Below are positions 9,648-19,798 of a stretch of 64,000 nucleotides of DNA, one piece after another. A program made the position numbers and the translations under genes. A model generated the notes under the pieces. It did not search any database. It was not told the origin of the DNA and worked only from the letters and a program-made list of their open reading frames with translations. How positions within the stretch are numbered: the first letter of the stretch is position 1; the number at the start of each line of letters is the position of its first letter. This DNA is from an uncultured Tateyamaria sp. (GTDB taxonomy: Bacteria > Pseudomonadota > Alphaproteobacteria > Rhodobacterales > Rhodobacteraceae): contig NZ_CANLVZ010000003.1 in the NCBI RefSeq assembly GCF_947494755.1, forward strand, positions 246,687 through 310,686. Direction: 5' to 3'.

Positions 9648-10229
9648 ATGGCCCGCCCCAGAACTTTTGACCCTGATGTCGCGATTGAAAAGGCCATGCA
9701 GGTCTTTTGGACCCATGGATATGAAGGTGCCTCGCTACCAGATTTGCTGGATGGCATGGGCCTAACCCGCGGCAGTCTCTACAAGGCGTTCACCGACAAG
9801 AAGACGTTGTTTCTCAAGGTTCTCGAACGCTACGAGGATATGGCTGTACAGGCTGGTGTCACGATGCTCAACGATCCGGGAATCCCTGATGGGGCTGATC
9901 GGATAATGGCGATGTTCACGGGTGCGTATCAGCGCGTCACTGACGGTGATCAACGTGGCTGTCTGCTGTGCAGCGCGGCCGCTGGCCCAAGCAATTATGA
10001 TGATGAGATTGCCGCCGTCGTATCCAAAAGCCTTGGCACTTTGCGCGACGGGATCGAGGCTGCGTTGCGTGCCTCGCCCAAGCACGCGGCCCTAGATGAC
10101 GCAGCGCGGGGCGAATTGGCGGACATGCTGATTTCGCAATATGTGGGCCTGCGCACGATGGCCCGCGCCCGCATCGCGCCAGAGATGTTGCGAAACGCCG
10201 TGCGCTCGGTCGGGGTGATGCTGGCCTAG
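9648..10229 (+). CDS. TetR-family regulator
   Basis: 193 residues with a TetR N-terminal helix-turn-helix: [16 protein letters not shown], then [25 protein letters not shown]. The C-terminal part has the AcrR/YxaF-like pattern [13 protein letters not shown], containing adjacent cysteines. It is transcribed away from the DM13 gene, with 147 bases between starts, so that gene is the likeliest target. Its last four bases overlap the convergent aroC gene. Inducer unknown. Confidence 0.88.
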   Translation: MARPRTFDPDVAIEKAMQVFWTHGYEGASLPDLLDGMGLTRGSLYKAFTDKKTLFLKVLERYEDMAVQAGVTMLNDPGIPDGADRIMAMFTGAYQRVTDGDQRGCLLCSAAAGPSNYDDEIAAVVSKSLGTLRDGIEAALRASPKHAALDDAARGELADMLISQYVGLRTMARARIAPEMLRNAVRSVGVMLA

Positions 10230-11326
10230 CCGATCGAGCCGCGCTCACCGCCCGTTTGCCCACGATCCAACAGCAGATGGTCGAGGATCACGCAAGCCAT
10301 CATCGCCTCACCCACAGGAACGGCTCTGATCCCGACACAGGGGTCGTGACGGCCTTTGGTGATGATCTCGGCGTCTTCACCCGATTTGGTGATCGTTTTT
10401 CGGGTCTGCAGAATGGACGAGGTCGGCTTGACCGCAAACCGCACCACGATGTCTTGTCCCGTGCTGATGCCCCCAAGGATGCCCCCGGCGTGGTTCGAGG
10501 AATATTCCGGCCCGTCCGGCCCCATGGTGATCTCGTCTGCGTTGAGTTCGCCCGTCAGCATCGCCGCCGACATGCCTTCGCCGATTTCGACCCCTTTGAC
10601 CGCGTTGATGCTCATCATCGCGGCGGCCAGATCGGTGTCGAGCTTGCCGTAGACCGGTGCCCCAAGCCCCGCAGGCACTTTGCGTGCCACGACTTCGATG
10701 ACCGCCCCCACGCTTGATCCGGATTTGCGCAGGCCGTCAAGATAGTTGGCCCATGTCGCCGCGGCCTGCGCGTCAGGCACCCAGAACGGGTTCTGGTCAA
10801 TCTGGTCCCAATCAAACTGGTCGCGGTCAATCTCGTGTGCGCCCATGCGGGTCATGTAACCGGTGATCTGCACTTCGGGGGCCAGCTTGCCAAGGGCGGC
10901 ACGCGCCAGCCCGCCAGCCGCCACACGGCTGGCGGTTTCGCGGGCCGAGGACCGGCCCCCGCCGCGATAATCCCTGATCCCGTATTTCTGCCAATAGGTG
11001 ATGTCGGCGTGACCGGGGCGGAATTTCTCGGCGATGTCGCCATAGTCTTTTGAGCGTTGATCCGTGTTCTCGATCATCAACTGAATGGGCGTGCCGGTCG
11101 TAACCCCTTCGAAGACGCCGGACAGGATCCGCACCTCATCCGCCTCGCGCCGCTGCGTGGTGTATTTGTTTTGCCCCGGTTTGCGCTTGTCGAGCCAGTG
11201 TTGGAGCATCGCCGCATCCACTGCCACGCCCGGAGGGCAGCCATCGACCGTCGCGCCAAGGGCAGGCCCGTGGCTTTCGCCCCATGTGGTGACGCGGAAA
11301 AGATGGCCAAAGCTGTTGATCGACAT
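10226..11326 (-). CDS. aroC: Chorismate synthase
   Basis: Makes chorismate from 5-enolpyruvylshikimate 3-phosphate using reduced FMN, the last shared step of aromatic amino acid synthesis. The three family signatures are present: [18 protein letters not shown] near the N-terminus, [17 protein letters not shown] in the middle, and [11 protein letters not shown] near residue 300. The 366-residue length is standard. The gene stands alone between TetR and the thi operon, with the divergent TPP riboswitch about 100 bases from its start. Confidence 0.96.
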   Translation of the reverse strand: MSINSFGHLFRVTTWGESHGPALGATVDGCPPGVAVDAAMLQHWLDKRKPGQNKYTTQRREADEVRILSGVFEGVTTGTPIQLMIENTDQRSKDYGDIAEKFRPGHADITYWQKYGIRDYRGGGRSSARETASRVAAGGLARAALGKLAPEVQITGYMTRMGAHEIDRDQFDWDQIDQNPFWVPDAQAAATWANYLDGLRKSGSSVGAVIEVVARKVPAGLGAPVYGKLDTDLAAAMMSINAVKGVEIGEGMSAAMLTGELNADEITMGPDGPEYSSNHAGGILGGISTGQDIVVRFAVKPTSSILQTRKTITKSGEDAEIITKGRHDPCVGIRAVPVGEAMMACVILDHLLLDRGQTGGERGSIG

Positions 11327-11430
11327 GGACGGCTCCTTGCTGTCGGACCCGTCTAGCGGCGCACTTGCGGTGGCTCAAGGCGTTTTGTGCTTGCCCCGCA
11401 GGCCACTGACCCCTAGCTATTGCCTTACCT

Positions 11431-11520
11431 CGGGGTGCTGGAAACAGCTGAGATGCGTGATGCGAACCCGTTGAACCTGAACCGGTTAACACCGGCGGAG
11501 GGAAGGTTTGGATCACCCCA
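11431..11520 (+). promoter_or_regulatory. TPP riboswitch (THI element)
   Basis: The region contains the THI-box landmarks in order: CTGAGA at 11448-11453, an ACCC segment, GAACCTGAACCGGTTAACAC, and GGCGGAGGGAA. The P1 helix is closed by GGGGTG (11432-11437) and CACCCC (11514-11519). It sits 40 bases upstream of the thiB start in the same direction. Thiamin diphosphate binding should reduce expression of thiBPQ. Confidence 0.95.
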
Positions 11521-11558
11521 ACACCTATTTCCCGCCGTCTTCTTTATTGGAGGATGCG

Positions 11559-12536
11559 ATGAAGTATCTGATGACAACTGCGGCCATGCTGTCTGCCAGC
11601 GTCGCCTGGGCGGAGACGTCCGTTTTGAAGGTCTACACCTACGACAGTTTCGTGAGCGATTGGGGCCCCGGCCCCGCGGTCGAGGCCGCTTTTGAGGAAA
11701 CCTGCAGCTGCGATCTGCAATTGATCGGGGCAGGGGACGGCGCGGCCTTGCTGGCCCGGATCAAGCTCGAAGGGGCGCGATCCGAGGCGGATGTGGTTCT
11801 TGGTCTCGACACGAACCTCACGGCAGCGGCCAAGGAAACGGAGTTGTTCGCGCCGCATTCCGTGGCGGCTGAGTTCACACTGCCTGTCGAATGGAGCGAT
11901 GACACGTTTGCGCCTTTCGACTGGGGCTACTTTGCATTTGTCCACAATGCCGACATGGACGCGCCTGCGAATTTTCGTGAGTTGGCTGACAGTGATCTCA
12001 AGATCGCGATCCAGGACCCGCGGTCGTCGACCCCCGGTCTGGGGCTGCTGATGTGGGTCAAGGCTGCGTATGGCGATGACGCCCCAGCCATGTGGTCGGA
12101 CCTGTCGGACAACGTGTTGACGGTCACGAAAGGCTGGTCCGAAAGCTATGGCCTCTTCCTCGAAGGCGAGGCGGACATGGTGCTGTCTTATACCACCTCG
12201 CCAGCCTATCACCTGATCGCCGAAGAGGATGCGGGCAAGGCTGCCGCTGCCTTTGACGAGGGGCACTACATGCAGGTCGAGGTTGCGGGCAAACTGGCAA
12301 ATTCCGATCAACCCGAATTGGCGGACGCCTTCCTGGCCTTCATGGTCTCAGATGCGTTCCAGTCGATTATCCCGACGACGAACTGGATGTATCCGGCGGT
12401 CACACCAGCCGAGGGTTTGCCAGAGGGGTTTGACACGCTCATCACCCCGGCCAAGGCATTGCTGCTGTCGCCAGAAGATGCCGCTGCCGCCCGTGACGGA
12501 GCCTTGGCCGAATGGCGCAACGCATTGGCGCAATAA
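11559..12536 (+). CDS. thiB: Thiamin/TPP ABC transporter, periplasmic binding protein
   Basis: Periplasmic substrate-binding protein of the thiamin, thiamin phosphate and TPP importer. The 325-residue form begins at the ATG at 11559, preceded by GGAGG, which places a signal peptide (MKYLMTTAAMLSASVAWA, cleaved before ETSVL) at the N-terminus. VLKVYTYDSFVSDWGPGP and DPRSSTPGLGLLMW are typical ThiB segments. It is directly downstream of a TPP riboswitch and overlaps thiP by 25 bases. Confidence 0.95.
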   Translation: MKYLMTTAAMLSASVAWAETSVLKVYTYDSFVSDWGPGPAVEAAFEETCSCDLQLIGAGDGAALLARIKLEGARSEADVVLGLDTNLTAAAKETELFAPHSVAAEFTLPVEWSDDTFAPFDWGYFAFVHNADMDAPANFRELADSDLKIAIQDPRSSTPGLGLLMWVKAAYGDDAPAMWSDLSDNVLTVTKGWSESYGLFLEGEADMVLSYTTSPAYHLIAEEDAGKAAAAFDEGHYMQVEVAGKLANSDQPELADAFLAFMVSDAFQSIIPTTNWMYPAVTPAEGLPEGFDTLITPAKALLLSPEDAAAARDGALAEWRNALAQ

Positions 12537-14053
12537 GCGGGCCAACTGCGGCGGGGACTGTGGTTGCACTGATCCTCGCCGCGCTGGTGGCCGTCCTGTC
12601 ACGGGCCGATTGGCCTGTCGTTTTTGGCCCGGCGGATTGGGCTGTGCTCCGGTTCACTGTCTGGCAGGCGACCCTGTCGGCGCTATTCAGCGTCGCCTTT
12701 GCCATCCCAGTCGCACGCGCACTGGCGCGGCGGCGGTTTGCGGGGCGCGGTTTGCTGGTCACCCTGCTTGGCGCGCCGTTTATCCTGCCGGTGATCGTCG
12801 CGGTGCTGGGTTTACTTGCTGTGTTCGGACGCGCGGGGTGGGTCAGCCAAGGTCTTGGCTGGTTGGGTCTGCCGCCTTTGTCGATCTACGGGCTGACGGG
12901 TGTGGTCCTGGCGCACGTATTCTTCAACATGCCGCTGGCGACCCGGCTGATCCTGCAAGGGTGGCAGACGATCCCGGCCGAGCAATTTCGTCTGGTTGGG
13001 CAGTTGGGCCTGCCTCCTGCCGTTGTGTTCCGCACGCTTGAATGGCCGGTCCTGCGCCAAGTGGTGCCCGGTGCTTTGGCGCTTGTGTTCGTAATTTGCC
13101 TCACCAGTTTTGCGGTGGCGCTGACACTGGGGGGCGGGCCGCGTGCGACAACCCTCGAACTTGCCATCTACCAAGCGTTTCGCTTTGATTTTGACCTTGG
13201 GCGGGCGGCGATCCTCAGCCTTGTGCAACTCGCCGTCGCTGGTGGGGCTGCCGTGATCGCGCTGTGGGTTTTGCCACCCATCGTTTTGCAGACTGGGCGC
13301 GATAGGCAGGTGCAACGATGGGATGCGCGAGGCCTTTGGCCGCTTGATACCATGTGGATTGGGTTGGCCGCTGGCTTCCTGTTGTTGCCTCTGGGCGCGG
13401 TGGTTGTGTCGGGGCTGATCGGGTTGGGCCAGATGCCAGCAAGCGTGTGGTCCTCGACATGGACATCCGCATGGGTCGCAACGCTCAGTGCGGCGCTGTT
13501 GATTGCGCTGGCCCTGTCGATTGCTGCGTGGCTGGCGCAAGCAAGATGGGGTGGAGCAGAGGCGTTGACCCTGCTTGGCCTCGCCGCCTCGCCTCTGATG
13601 ATCGGAACGGGGTGGTTCATCCTGATCTATCCCTGGGCCGCGCCTGTGCGATTTGCGCTGCCCGTGACGGCCTTGGTCAACGCGATGATTGCGCTGCCCT
13701 TTGCGGTGCGGATTCTGCTGCCCGCTATGCGCCAAGTGTTTGTTGACTATGGGCGATTGAGCGCGAGTTTGGGTCTGCATGGGTTGGCGCTGTGGCGGAT
13801 CGTTTTGTTGCCGCGCATCCGCCCGCAGCTTGGCTTTGCTGCAGGGTTGGGCGCGGCGCTGTCGGTGGGGGATTTGGGCGTCGTGACGCTGTTTGCCGAC
13901 CCCGAAGTCGCGACGTTGCCGCTGCAGATGTATCGGCTGATGGGCAGCTATCAGACGAATGCGGCATCGGGCGCGGCGCTGATCCTGTTGGGCCTGGCCT
14001 TGGGGATGTTCTGGCTATGCGACGCGTGGGGGCGGCGGCATGTTGCAGGTTGA
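12512..14053 (+). CDS. thiP: Thiamin ABC transporter permease
   Basis: A 513-residue double-length permease with about twelve membrane segments and two binding-protein-dependent transport modules. Each half has an EAA-type loop: AEQFRLVGQLGLPPAVVFRTLEWPVL in the first and YGRLSASLGLHGLALWRIVLLP in the second. The fused structure is normal for ThiP. It overlaps thiB at its start and thiQ at its end, so the three genes form one riboswitch-controlled operon. Confidence 0.94.
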   Translation: MAQRIGAISGPTAAGTVVALILAALVAVLSRADWPVVFGPADWAVLRFTVWQATLSALFSVAFAIPVARALARRRFAGRGLLVTLLGAPFILPVIVAVLGLLAVFGRAGWVSQGLGWLGLPPLSIYGLTGVVLAHVFFNMPLATRLILQGWQTIPAEQFRLVGQLGLPPAVVFRTLEWPVLRQVVPGALALVFVICLTSFAVALTLGGGPRATTLELAIYQAFRFDFDLGRAAILSLVQLAVAGGAAVIALWVLPPIVLQTGRDRQVQRWDARGLWPLDTMWIGLAAGFLLLPLGAVVVSGLIGLGQMPASVWSSTWTSAWVATLSAALLIALALSIAAWLAQARWGGAEALTLLGLAASPLMIGTGWFILIYPWAAPVRFALPVTALVNAMIALPFAVRILLPAMRQVFVDYGRLSASLGLHGLALWRIVLLPRIRPQLGFAAGLGAALSVGDLGVVTLFADPEVATLPLQMYRLMGSYQTNAASGAALILLGLALGMFWLCDAWGRRHVAG

Positions 14054-14735
14054 CGGATTGCAGGTGGTGCAGGGCGATTTCGCGTTAAGCGCGGACTTCA
14101 AGATCAAGGCTGGGCAGCGTGTTGCCGTCATCGGCCCTTCGGGTGCGGGCAAGTCGACGTTGCTGGGCGCGATCGGGGGGTACATACCCATCGTCACGGG
14201 CCGCGTCGTCGTGGACGGGCGCGATATCACCAATGCCGCTCCGGACAAGCGCAGCATCGCCATGTTGTTTCAGGACGGCAACCTGTTTCCGCATCTGACA
14301 TTGGCGCAGAACGTCGGCCTTGGGCTTCGGCCTGCATTGCGGTTGACAGCGGACGAGCGACAACAGGTGGCACATGCCTTGGGCCGCGTCGGCCTTGGCG
14401 ATCTCGGCGCGCGCAAACCCGGCGATGTCTCAGGGGGTCAGCAAAGCCGCGCCGCCCTTGCCCGCGTGTTGGTGCAGGATCGGCCGTTGCTTTTGCTTGA
14501 TGAACCTTTCGCAGCTCTTGGGCCTGCGTTGCGGGCCGAGATGCTGGACCTGACCAGCGAGGTGGCGCGCCACACCGGGGCCACAGTGCTGATGATCACC
14601 CACGCGCCCGAGGATGCAGAGCGCGCCGCCGATCAGGTCTTGTTCGTGGATGGGGGGCAGGTCGATGCACCCCGGGCGGTGGCCGACATCATGGCCAACC
14701 CGCCCGAGGCGTTGCGGACCTATCTAGGCCGCTGA
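14040..14735 (+). CDS. thiQ: Thiamin ABC transporter ATPase
   Basis: A 231-residue ABC ATPase that powers the ThiBPQ importer. Walker A is GPSGAGKST near residue 37. The Q-loop is in MLFQDGNLFPHLT, the ABC signature is VSGGQQSRAALAR, and Walker B is LLLLDEPFAALGP, followed by the switch histidine in ITHAPED. The short C-terminus and lack of a regulatory domain match ThiQ. It overlaps thiP by 14 bases and runs into the convergent ribH gene by 12 bases. Confidence 0.94.
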   Translation: MLQVDGLQVVQGDFALSADFKIKAGQRVAVIGPSGAGKSTLLGAIGGYIPIVTGRVVVDGRDITNAAPDKRSIAMLFQDGNLFPHLTLAQNVGLGLRPALRLTADERQQVAHALGRVGLGDLGARKPGDVSGGQQSRAALARVLVQDRPLLLLDEPFAALGPALRAEMLDLTSEVARHTGATVLMITHAPEDAERAADQVLFVDGGQVDAPRAVADIMANPPEALRTYLGR

Positions 14736-15164
14736 GCGCAGAGACTTGCGGGCTTCGACGATGCCAAGGGCAGCCTGTGCGGCCTCGCGTCCCTTGATAA
14801 CGAAGTGGTCGCCGTAGATGCCCATATGGTGCGCCGTTTCCTGAAAGTGGTGCGGGGTCAGCGAAACTGACAGCACGGGCACGCCGGTTGTCAGCCCGAC
14901 CTGCATCAACCCATCGACCACGGTGGCGGCGACAAAGTCATGGCGGTAGATCCCTCCGTCCACGACCAAAGCGGCGCAGATTACCGCATCGTAGCGGCCC
15001 GTTTGTGCCAGAGTTTGAGCCATCAGCGGCATCTCAAACGCACCGGGCACGTCGAAGGTGTCGACTTGTGTTGGAGGGATCGTTTCAGTGAAGCCGTCAT
15101 GGGCACGATCAACGATCGCCGCGTGCCAGCGGGCTTTTACGAATGCGAAGCGGGTGTGTGTCAT
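14724..15164 (-). CDS. ribH: 6,7-dimethyl-8-ribityllumazine synthase
   Basis: Condenses 5-amino-6-ribitylaminouracil with 3,4-dihydroxy-2-butanone 4-phosphate, the step before riboflavin. The 146-residue product starts at 15164 behind AAAGGAGAG. Motifs include FVKARWH, GAFEMPL, and VLSVSLTPHHFQETAHH with the active-site histidine. The sequence style (WHAAIVDRAHDGF, no N-terminal extension) resembles the type II lumazine synthases (RibH2) of alphaproteobacteria. The FMN riboswitch upstream supports the assignment. A second ribH is expected elsewhere in such genomes but is not in this window. Confidence 0.92.
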   Translation of the reverse strand: MTHTRFAFVKARWHAAIVDRAHDGFTETIPPTQVDTFDVPGAFEMPLMAQTLAQTGRYDAVICAALVVDGGIYRHDFVAATVVDGLMQVGLTTGVPVLSVSLTPHHFQETAHHMGIYGDHFVIKGREAAQAALGIVEARKSLRSAA

Positions 15165-15244
15165 TGCAATCTCTCCTTTGGGTCCAGACACGTCACCCAA
15201 GGCGATTGCGCACAGCCGCGCGGACCCCTTGCGGGACCGGCACC

Positions 15245-15390
15245 TGCACGTTCTCTTTCATCCGGACTATGACCGTCGGCTCAGGCGTCTCACCTGATCT
15301 GCTGGACCCTCGGTTGCCCGAGGCGCTCGCGGGCTCATGGGTCGATGCCCATATACCGCCGGTGGGGAATTTCGCCCCGCCCTGAGAACA
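15245..15390 (-). promoter_or_regulatory. FMN riboswitch (RFN element)
   Basis: Read on the minus strand, the region has RFN landmarks: GGGGCGAAATTCCCCACCGG, CGGTATATGG, AGCCCGCGAGC, GAGCCGACGGTCATAGTCCG, and a final GATGAAAGAGAAC. It ends about 80 bases upstream of the ribH start. FMN binding should lower ribH expression. It occupies most of the gap between ribH and the divergent PaiB-like gene. Confidence 0.95.
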
Positions 15391-15457
15391 CCACGAGGTT
15401 GCCAAGGTCGCACTGCAGAGGCAAGAGGGACGCGACGTATTTCGAAGGGTCACGCCG

Positions 15458-16072
15458 ATGCATCCCAATCCGATTTTTCACACCCAAGACGCGCAACGCA
15501 ACCTTGCCTACGCATCCGAGCGCGCCTTTGGGATTCTTGCCGTCAACGCAGAGGCAGGGCCGCTGATGGCGCATATCCCGTTTCTGATTGATGAGGATAG
15601 TGCGTATCTGCACCTGCATCTGGTGCGCTCAAACCCGATTGCGCGTGGGCTGAAGACCCCGCTGGCCGCGCGCATCGCGGTCAATGGACCGGATGGGTAT
15701 ATCAGCCCCGACTGGTACGAGGTTCCCGATCAGGTGCCCACGTGGAACTATGTTGCGGTACATCTAACCGGCACGCTTGAATTGCGTCCTCAGGACGGCA
15801 TGCGCGACTTGCTCGATCGGCAGTCCAAACATTTCGAAGATCAGCTACTACCCAAGCCACCCTGGAAGACGGACAAGATGACACCCGAGGTGTTGGAAAA
15901 GATGATGCGCCAGATTGTGCCTTGCCGGATGAAGATCGAAGGCGTGGACGGCACATGGAAGCTGAACCAGAACAAGCCGGACGAGGTCCGCCTGCGGGCA
16001 GCGGACCACGTGGATGCCTACGGTATGGGGGCCGAAACGCGGCTGCTTGCGGCGTTGATGCGCGGCGCTTAG
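15458..16072 (+). CDS. PaiB-like FMN-binding split-barrel protein
   Basis: 204 residues of the PaiB family (FMN-binding negative transcriptional regulator / pyridoxamine-oxidase-like split barrel). It starts MHPNPIFHTQDAQRNLAYA and has the family features HLHLVRSNP, GPDGYISPDWYEVPDQVPTWNY and WKLNQNKPDEVR. The name comes from Bacillus PaiB, which affects protease and sporulation genes. Whether this protein regulates transcription or is an FMN enzyme is unknown. It is divergent from ribH, with the FMN riboswitch between the two. Confidence 0.88.
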   Translation: MHPNPIFHTQDAQRNLAYASERAFGILAVNAEAGPLMAHIPFLIDEDSAYLHLHLVRSNPIARGLKTPLAARIAVNGPDGYISPDWYEVPDQVPTWNYVAVHLTGTLELRPQDGMRDLLDRQSKHFEDQLLPKPPWKTDKMTPEVLEKMMRQIVPCRMKIEGVDGTWKLNQNKPDEVRLRAADHVDAYGMGAETRLLAALMRGA

Positions 16073-16099
16073 GTTGGGGGCGCAACCCAAAGGATCACC

Positions 16100-16702
16100 A
16101 TGAAACTCTATTATTCGCCCGCATCGCCCTTTGTCCGTAAAGTCGTTGTTTTGCTGCATGAACTGGGGAAGTTCGAGGATGTCGAGATCGCGACGGTCAC
16201 CACGACTGCGCTGGACTCTGACCCCTCGCTCAAGGCGGCGAATCCATTGGCGCGCCTGCCAGCTCTTGAGCGACCCGAGGGCGTGACCTTGTATGACAGC
16301 CGAGTGATCACCGCATATCTCGACGATCTGTTTCAGGGTGGGATGTACCCGACCAAAACGGACCGGTTCGAGGTGCTGACACTTGAGGCGACAGGTGACG
16401 GTCTGATGGATAGTGCCGTGTCGATGGCCTATGAGGTGCGTTTGCGCGACGAGGCGCAGCAATCCCAAGCCTGGATCGAGGCGCAATGGGAGAAGATCGA
16501 GCGGGGGCTTGATGCGCTCAACACCCGCTGGATGAGCCATCTGTCCGGGCCCCTCAACATGGGTCAGATTTCGGTTGCTTGCGCGCTTGGCTATCTGGAT
16601 TTCCGCCATGATGCGCGCGGTTGGCGCCAAGGGCGTCCCGCCTTGGCCACATGGTTCGAGACCTTTGCCAAACGCGCATCGATGGAAGCCACAAAACCCT
16701 GA
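16100..16702 (+). CDS. Glutathione S-transferase family protein
   Basis: A 200-residue GST. The N-terminal thioredoxin-like domain begins MKLYYSPASPFVRKVVVLLHE; SPASPFVRK carries the usual active-site Ser/Cys position, and NPLARLPAL the cis-proline loop. YDSRVITAYLDD holds the glutathione-binding Ser. The all-helical C-terminal domain follows from about residue 85. It is 28 bases after the PaiB-like gene. Substrate unknown. Confidence 0.88.
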   Translation: MKLYYSPASPFVRKVVVLLHELGKFEDVEIATVTTTALDSDPSLKAANPLARLPALERPEGVTLYDSRVITAYLDDLFQGGMYPTKTDRFEVLTLEATGDGLMDSAVSMAYEVRLRDEAQQSQAWIEAQWEKIERGLDALNTRWMSHLSGPLNMGQISVACALGYLDFRHDARGWRQGRPALATWFETFAKRASMEATKP

Positions 16703-16929
16703 TCGTGTCCGCGATAGGCGAGCATTGCAGCGCCGGAATGGAACCTGCGAGCGTCCGTGAGTCTTATCAAAGGGTTAATCAATACCCCTGCGACCACTTG
16801 TGTCAGTTTGTTTGCTGGACGTGGGCACATCACCCCGCTAGATAACCGGGTGAAGATGGCGTGCTTTGGGCACGACCCGTTTGAACTTTTGACCCGCATG
16901 GGTCACCGTGAAACTGGAGGAGCTCCCCC

Positions 16930-17490
16930 GTGTCCCACGCAGAAGAAGACCACGAAGGCGACCGCCGCGACTTTTTGTTCTACGCCACTGGTGGCGCGGG
17001 CGCGGTCGTCGCGGGGGCCGCTGTCTGGCCGCTGGTCAACCAGATGAATCCATCCGCCGATGTTTTGGCCCTGTCGTCCATCCAAGTGGACGTCAGCAGC
17101 CTTGAGCCCGGCACTCAGCTGACCGTCAAATGGTTGGGCAAGCCTGTGTTCATTCGCCGCCGGTCCGCAGAAGAGATCGAAGCGGCACGCGATGTCGACC
17201 TGTCGGAATTGCCCGATGGCATCGCGCGCAACGAAAACCTTGGTGAAGTCGAGGCCGTCGATGCCAACCGCACGCTGGACGAAGCGGGCGAGTGGCTGGT
17301 GATGATGGGTGTGTGTACGCACCTGGGCTGTGTGCCTTTGGGGGATGCCGGTGACTTTGGCGGATGGTTCTGCCCCTGCCACGGGTCGCACTACGACACT
17401 GCGGGCCGTATCCGTCGTGGGCCAGCCCCGACCAATTTGCCGGTGCCCGTCGCGACATTTGTAGACGATACAACGATCCAACTCGGTTAA
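16930..17490 (+). CDS. petA: Cytochrome bc1 Rieske iron-sulfur subunit
   Basis: The 2Fe-2S subunit that accepts electrons from ubiquinol at the Qo site and passes them to cytochrome c1. The GTG start at 16930 follows [20 protein letters not shown] at 12-22 is a twin-arginine signal anchor. Cluster ligands are Cys129 and His131 in CTHLGC, and Cys148 and His151 in CPCHGSHYD; Cys134 and Cys150 make the usual disulfide. The 186-residue length is standard. It is the first gene of petABC, 15 bases before petB. Confidence 0.96.
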   Translation: MSHAEEDHEGDRRDFLFYATGGAGAVVAGAAVWPLVNQMNPSADVLALSSIQVDVSSLEPGTQLTVKWLGKPVFIRRRSAEEIEAARDVDLSELPDGIARNENLGEVEAVDANRTLDEAGEWLVMMGVCTHLGCVPLGDAGDFGGWFCPCHGSHYDTAGRIRRGPAPTNLPVPVATFVDDTTIQLG

Positions 17491-17505
17491 GGGAGAGAAA
17501 AGCAC

Positions 17506-18849
17506 ATGTCTGGAATTCCTCACGACCATTACGAACCAAAGGCGGCCTGGGAAAAGGGTCTGGCCAAGCGGTTGCCCATCGTTGGGTTGATGTATGACAC
17601 CCTGATGATCCCCACGCCGAAAAACCTGAACTGGATGTGGATCTGGGGCATCGTTCTGACGTTCTGTCTTGCCTTGCAAATCATCACCGGCATTGTTCTG
17701 GCGATGCACTACACGCCGCATGTCGACAATGCGTTCGCCTCGGTCGAGCACATCATGCGCAATGTGAACGGCGGTGCGATGCTGCGGTACTTGCACATGA
17801 ACGGCGCTTCGTTGTTCTTTGTGGCCGTCTACGCCCACATTTTCCGCGGTCTCTATTACGGGTCCTACAAGGCCCCGCGCGAGATCACGTGGATCATCGG
17901 GATGCTGATCTATCTGCTGATGATGGGCACCGCCTTTATGGGCTACGTGCTGCCATGGGGTCAGATGTCGTTCTGGGGTGCCACAGTGATCACCGGTCTG
18001 TTCGGTGCCGTGCCTTTCGTGGGCGAAGCATTGCAGACATGGTTACTGGGCGGGCCCGCCGTGGACAACGCCACGCTGAACCGTTTCTTCAGCCTGCACT
18101 ATCTGCTGCCCTTCGTGATCGCGGGTCTTGTGATCCTGCACATCTGGGCCTTCCATACGACCGGCAACAACAACCCCACGGGTGTTGATGTGCGCCGCAC
18201 CTCCAAGGAAGAGGCAGAGAAGGACACGCTGCCGTTCTGGCCCTACTTCGTGATCAAGGACCTGTTTGCGCTGGCCGTGATCCTTGTGGTTTTCTTTGCA
18301 GTTGTCGGCTTCATGCCCAACTATCTCGGTCACCCCGACAACTACATCGAAGCCAACGCGCTTGCGACGCCAGCCCACATCGTGCCCGAATGGTACTTCC
18401 TGCCGTTCTACGCAATCCTGCGTGCCTTTGACGGTGACGTCTGGGTGGTGATCATCGCATCTACCCTGACGGGCGGTATCATCGACGCCAAATTCTTTGG
18501 GGTTCTGGCGATGTTCGGTGCCATTGTCGTGATGGCGCTGGTGCCATGGCTCGACACGTCGTCGGTCCGCTCGGGTCGCTATCGTCCGATGTTCAAGTGG
18601 TGGTTCTGGCTGTTCGTGGTGAACTTCTTTGTGCTGATGTGGGTTGGTGCCCGCCCGGCCGAAGGGATCTACCCCTATATCTCGCTGATTGGGTCCACGT
18701 ACTGGTTTGCCTATTTCCTCGTCATTCTGCCGTTGTTGGGCGTGATCGAGAAGCCGGACGCGCAGCCTGAGACCATCGAAGAAGACTTTGCCGCACATGT
18801 GGCTGGCGACGATGCGGGATCCACCCCATCGGCCCAGCCCGCGGAATAA
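17506..18849 (+). CDS. petB: Cytochrome b of bc1 complex
   Basis: The membrane core of complex III, binding two haems b and the Qo and Qi quinone sites. The 447-residue length matches the extended alphaproteobacterial cytochrome b. Visible landmarks are the Qo motif [13 protein letters not shown], the haem histidines in transmembrane segments II and IV (AMHYTPH region, [20 protein letters not shown] region), and [14 protein letters not shown]. An acidic C-terminal tail ([13 protein letters not shown]) follows the last membrane segment. It lies 13 bases before petC. Confidence 0.97.
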   Translation: MSGIPHDHYEPKAAWEKGLAKRLPIVGLMYDTLMIPTPKNLNWMWIWGIVLTFCLALQIITGIVLAMHYTPHVDNAFASVEHIMRNVNGGAMLRYLHMNGASLFFVAVYAHIFRGLYYGSYKAPREITWIIGMLIYLLMMGTAFMGYVLPWGQMSFWGATVITGLFGAVPFVGEALQTWLLGGPAVDNATLNRFFSLHYLLPFVIAGLVILHIWAFHTTGNNNPTGVDVRRTSKEEAEKDTLPFWPYFVIKDLFALAVILVVFFAVVGFMPNYLGHPDNYIEANALATPAHIVPEWYFLPFYAILRAFDGDVWVVIIASTLTGGIIDAKFFGVLAMFGAIVVMALVPWLDTSSVRSGRYRPMFKWWFWLFVVNFFVLMWVGARPAEGIYPYISLIGSTYWFAYFLVILPLLGVIEKPDAQPETIEEDFAAHVAGDDAGSTPSAQPAE

Positions 18850-18862
18850 GGAGAGACTGCAC

Positions 18863-19651
18863 ATGTTCAAGAAACTTGCAGTGAGTGCGGTGACGGCAGT
18901 CATGCTGGCCACCGGTGCTTTCGCCGCTGGCGAAGGCGGGCATGTCGAGAATATCGATTTCTCGTTTGATGGTCCGTTCGGCACTTTTGATCAGAACCAG
19001 CTGCAGCGTGGCTTGCAAATCTACACCGAGATTTGTGCCGCCTGTCACGGTTTGCAGTACGTCCCCCTGCGCACGTTGGGGGACGAGGGTGGTCCTGAAC
19101 TGCCCGAAGATCAGGTGCGCGCCTATGCGGAGTTCTACGAAGTCTTCGACCCCGAGTTGGATGACTTCCGCGTGGCGTCGCCGAATGATCACTTCCCTGG
19201 CTCCAACCTTGAAAACGCGCCTGACCTGAGCCTGATGGCCAAGGCCCGTGCCGGTTTTCATGGACCCTATGGCCTTGGCATCAATCAGTTGATGAATGGC
19301 ATCGGTGGCGCGGAATACATTGCGTCATTGCTGCAAGGCTACACCGGAGAAGAAAAGGAAGAAGCGGGTACGGTCCTTTACGAAAACAAGACTTTCCCCG
19401 GTGGCTGGATTGCGATGGCCCCCCCACTTTATGGCGACGACGTTGAGTTCGCCGACGGTCATGCAACCGATCTGCACCATCTGTCAGAGGACGTGTCTGC
19501 GTTCCTGATGTGGACAGCCGAACCGAAGCTGGTTGCGCGCAAGCAGGCCGGCTTTGTGGGCGTTGTGTTCCTGACGATCCTGTCCGTCTTGTTGTACCTG
19601 ACCAACAAGCGCATTTGGGCGCCTGTGAAAGCGCGCTACAAAAAGAAGTAA
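18863..19651 (+). CDS. petC: Cytochrome c1 of bc1 complex
   Basis: The c-type haem subunit of complex III that reduces soluble or membrane cytochrome c. The start at 18863, after AAGGAGAG, gives 262 residues with a signal peptide ([21 protein letters not shown]). The haem attachment site is [13 protein letters not shown] near residue 54. The axial methionine region is [13 protein letters not shown]-terminal anchor ([14 protein letters not shown], then [14 protein letters not shown]) holds it in the membrane. A terminator follows. Confidence 0.96.
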   Translation: MFKKLAVSAVTAVMLATGAFAAGEGGHVENIDFSFDGPFGTFDQNQLQRGLQIYTEICAACHGLQYVPLRTLGDEGGPELPEDQVRAYAEFYEVFDPELDDFRVASPNDHFPGSNLENAPDLSLMAKARAGFHGPYGLGINQLMNGIGGAEYIASLLQGYTGEEKEEAGTVLYENKTFPGGWIAMAPPLYGDDVEFADGHATDLHHLSEDVSAFLMWTAEPKLVARKQAGFVGVVFLTILSVLLYLTNKRIWAPVKARYKKK

Positions 19652-19673
19652 TGCGCGGACCATAAGATTGCGA

Positions 19674-19701
19674 AAAAGCCCTGTCTGACGGACGGGGTTT
19701 T
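19674..19701 (+). terminator. Rho-independent terminator of petABC
   Basis: A seven-pair stem, CCCTGTC with GACGGGG around a five-base loop, is followed by a run of T residues. It lies about 25 bases after the petC stop. Confidence 0.85.
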
Positions 19702-19798
19702 TTTTGTGGCGCAGGACACCTGCGCCTTACGGGCCGACAGTGGTTCAGAAGCCCCTAACCTTTGAAACATCGACGTCCTTGCGGGTGCGCCAAGCTGT

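Noticed and set aside
12812..13780. Minus-strand 322-codon frame
   Set aside because: Antisense shadow of thiP.
17506..18984. Frames opposite petB/petC
   Set aside because: Shadows of the bc1 operon.
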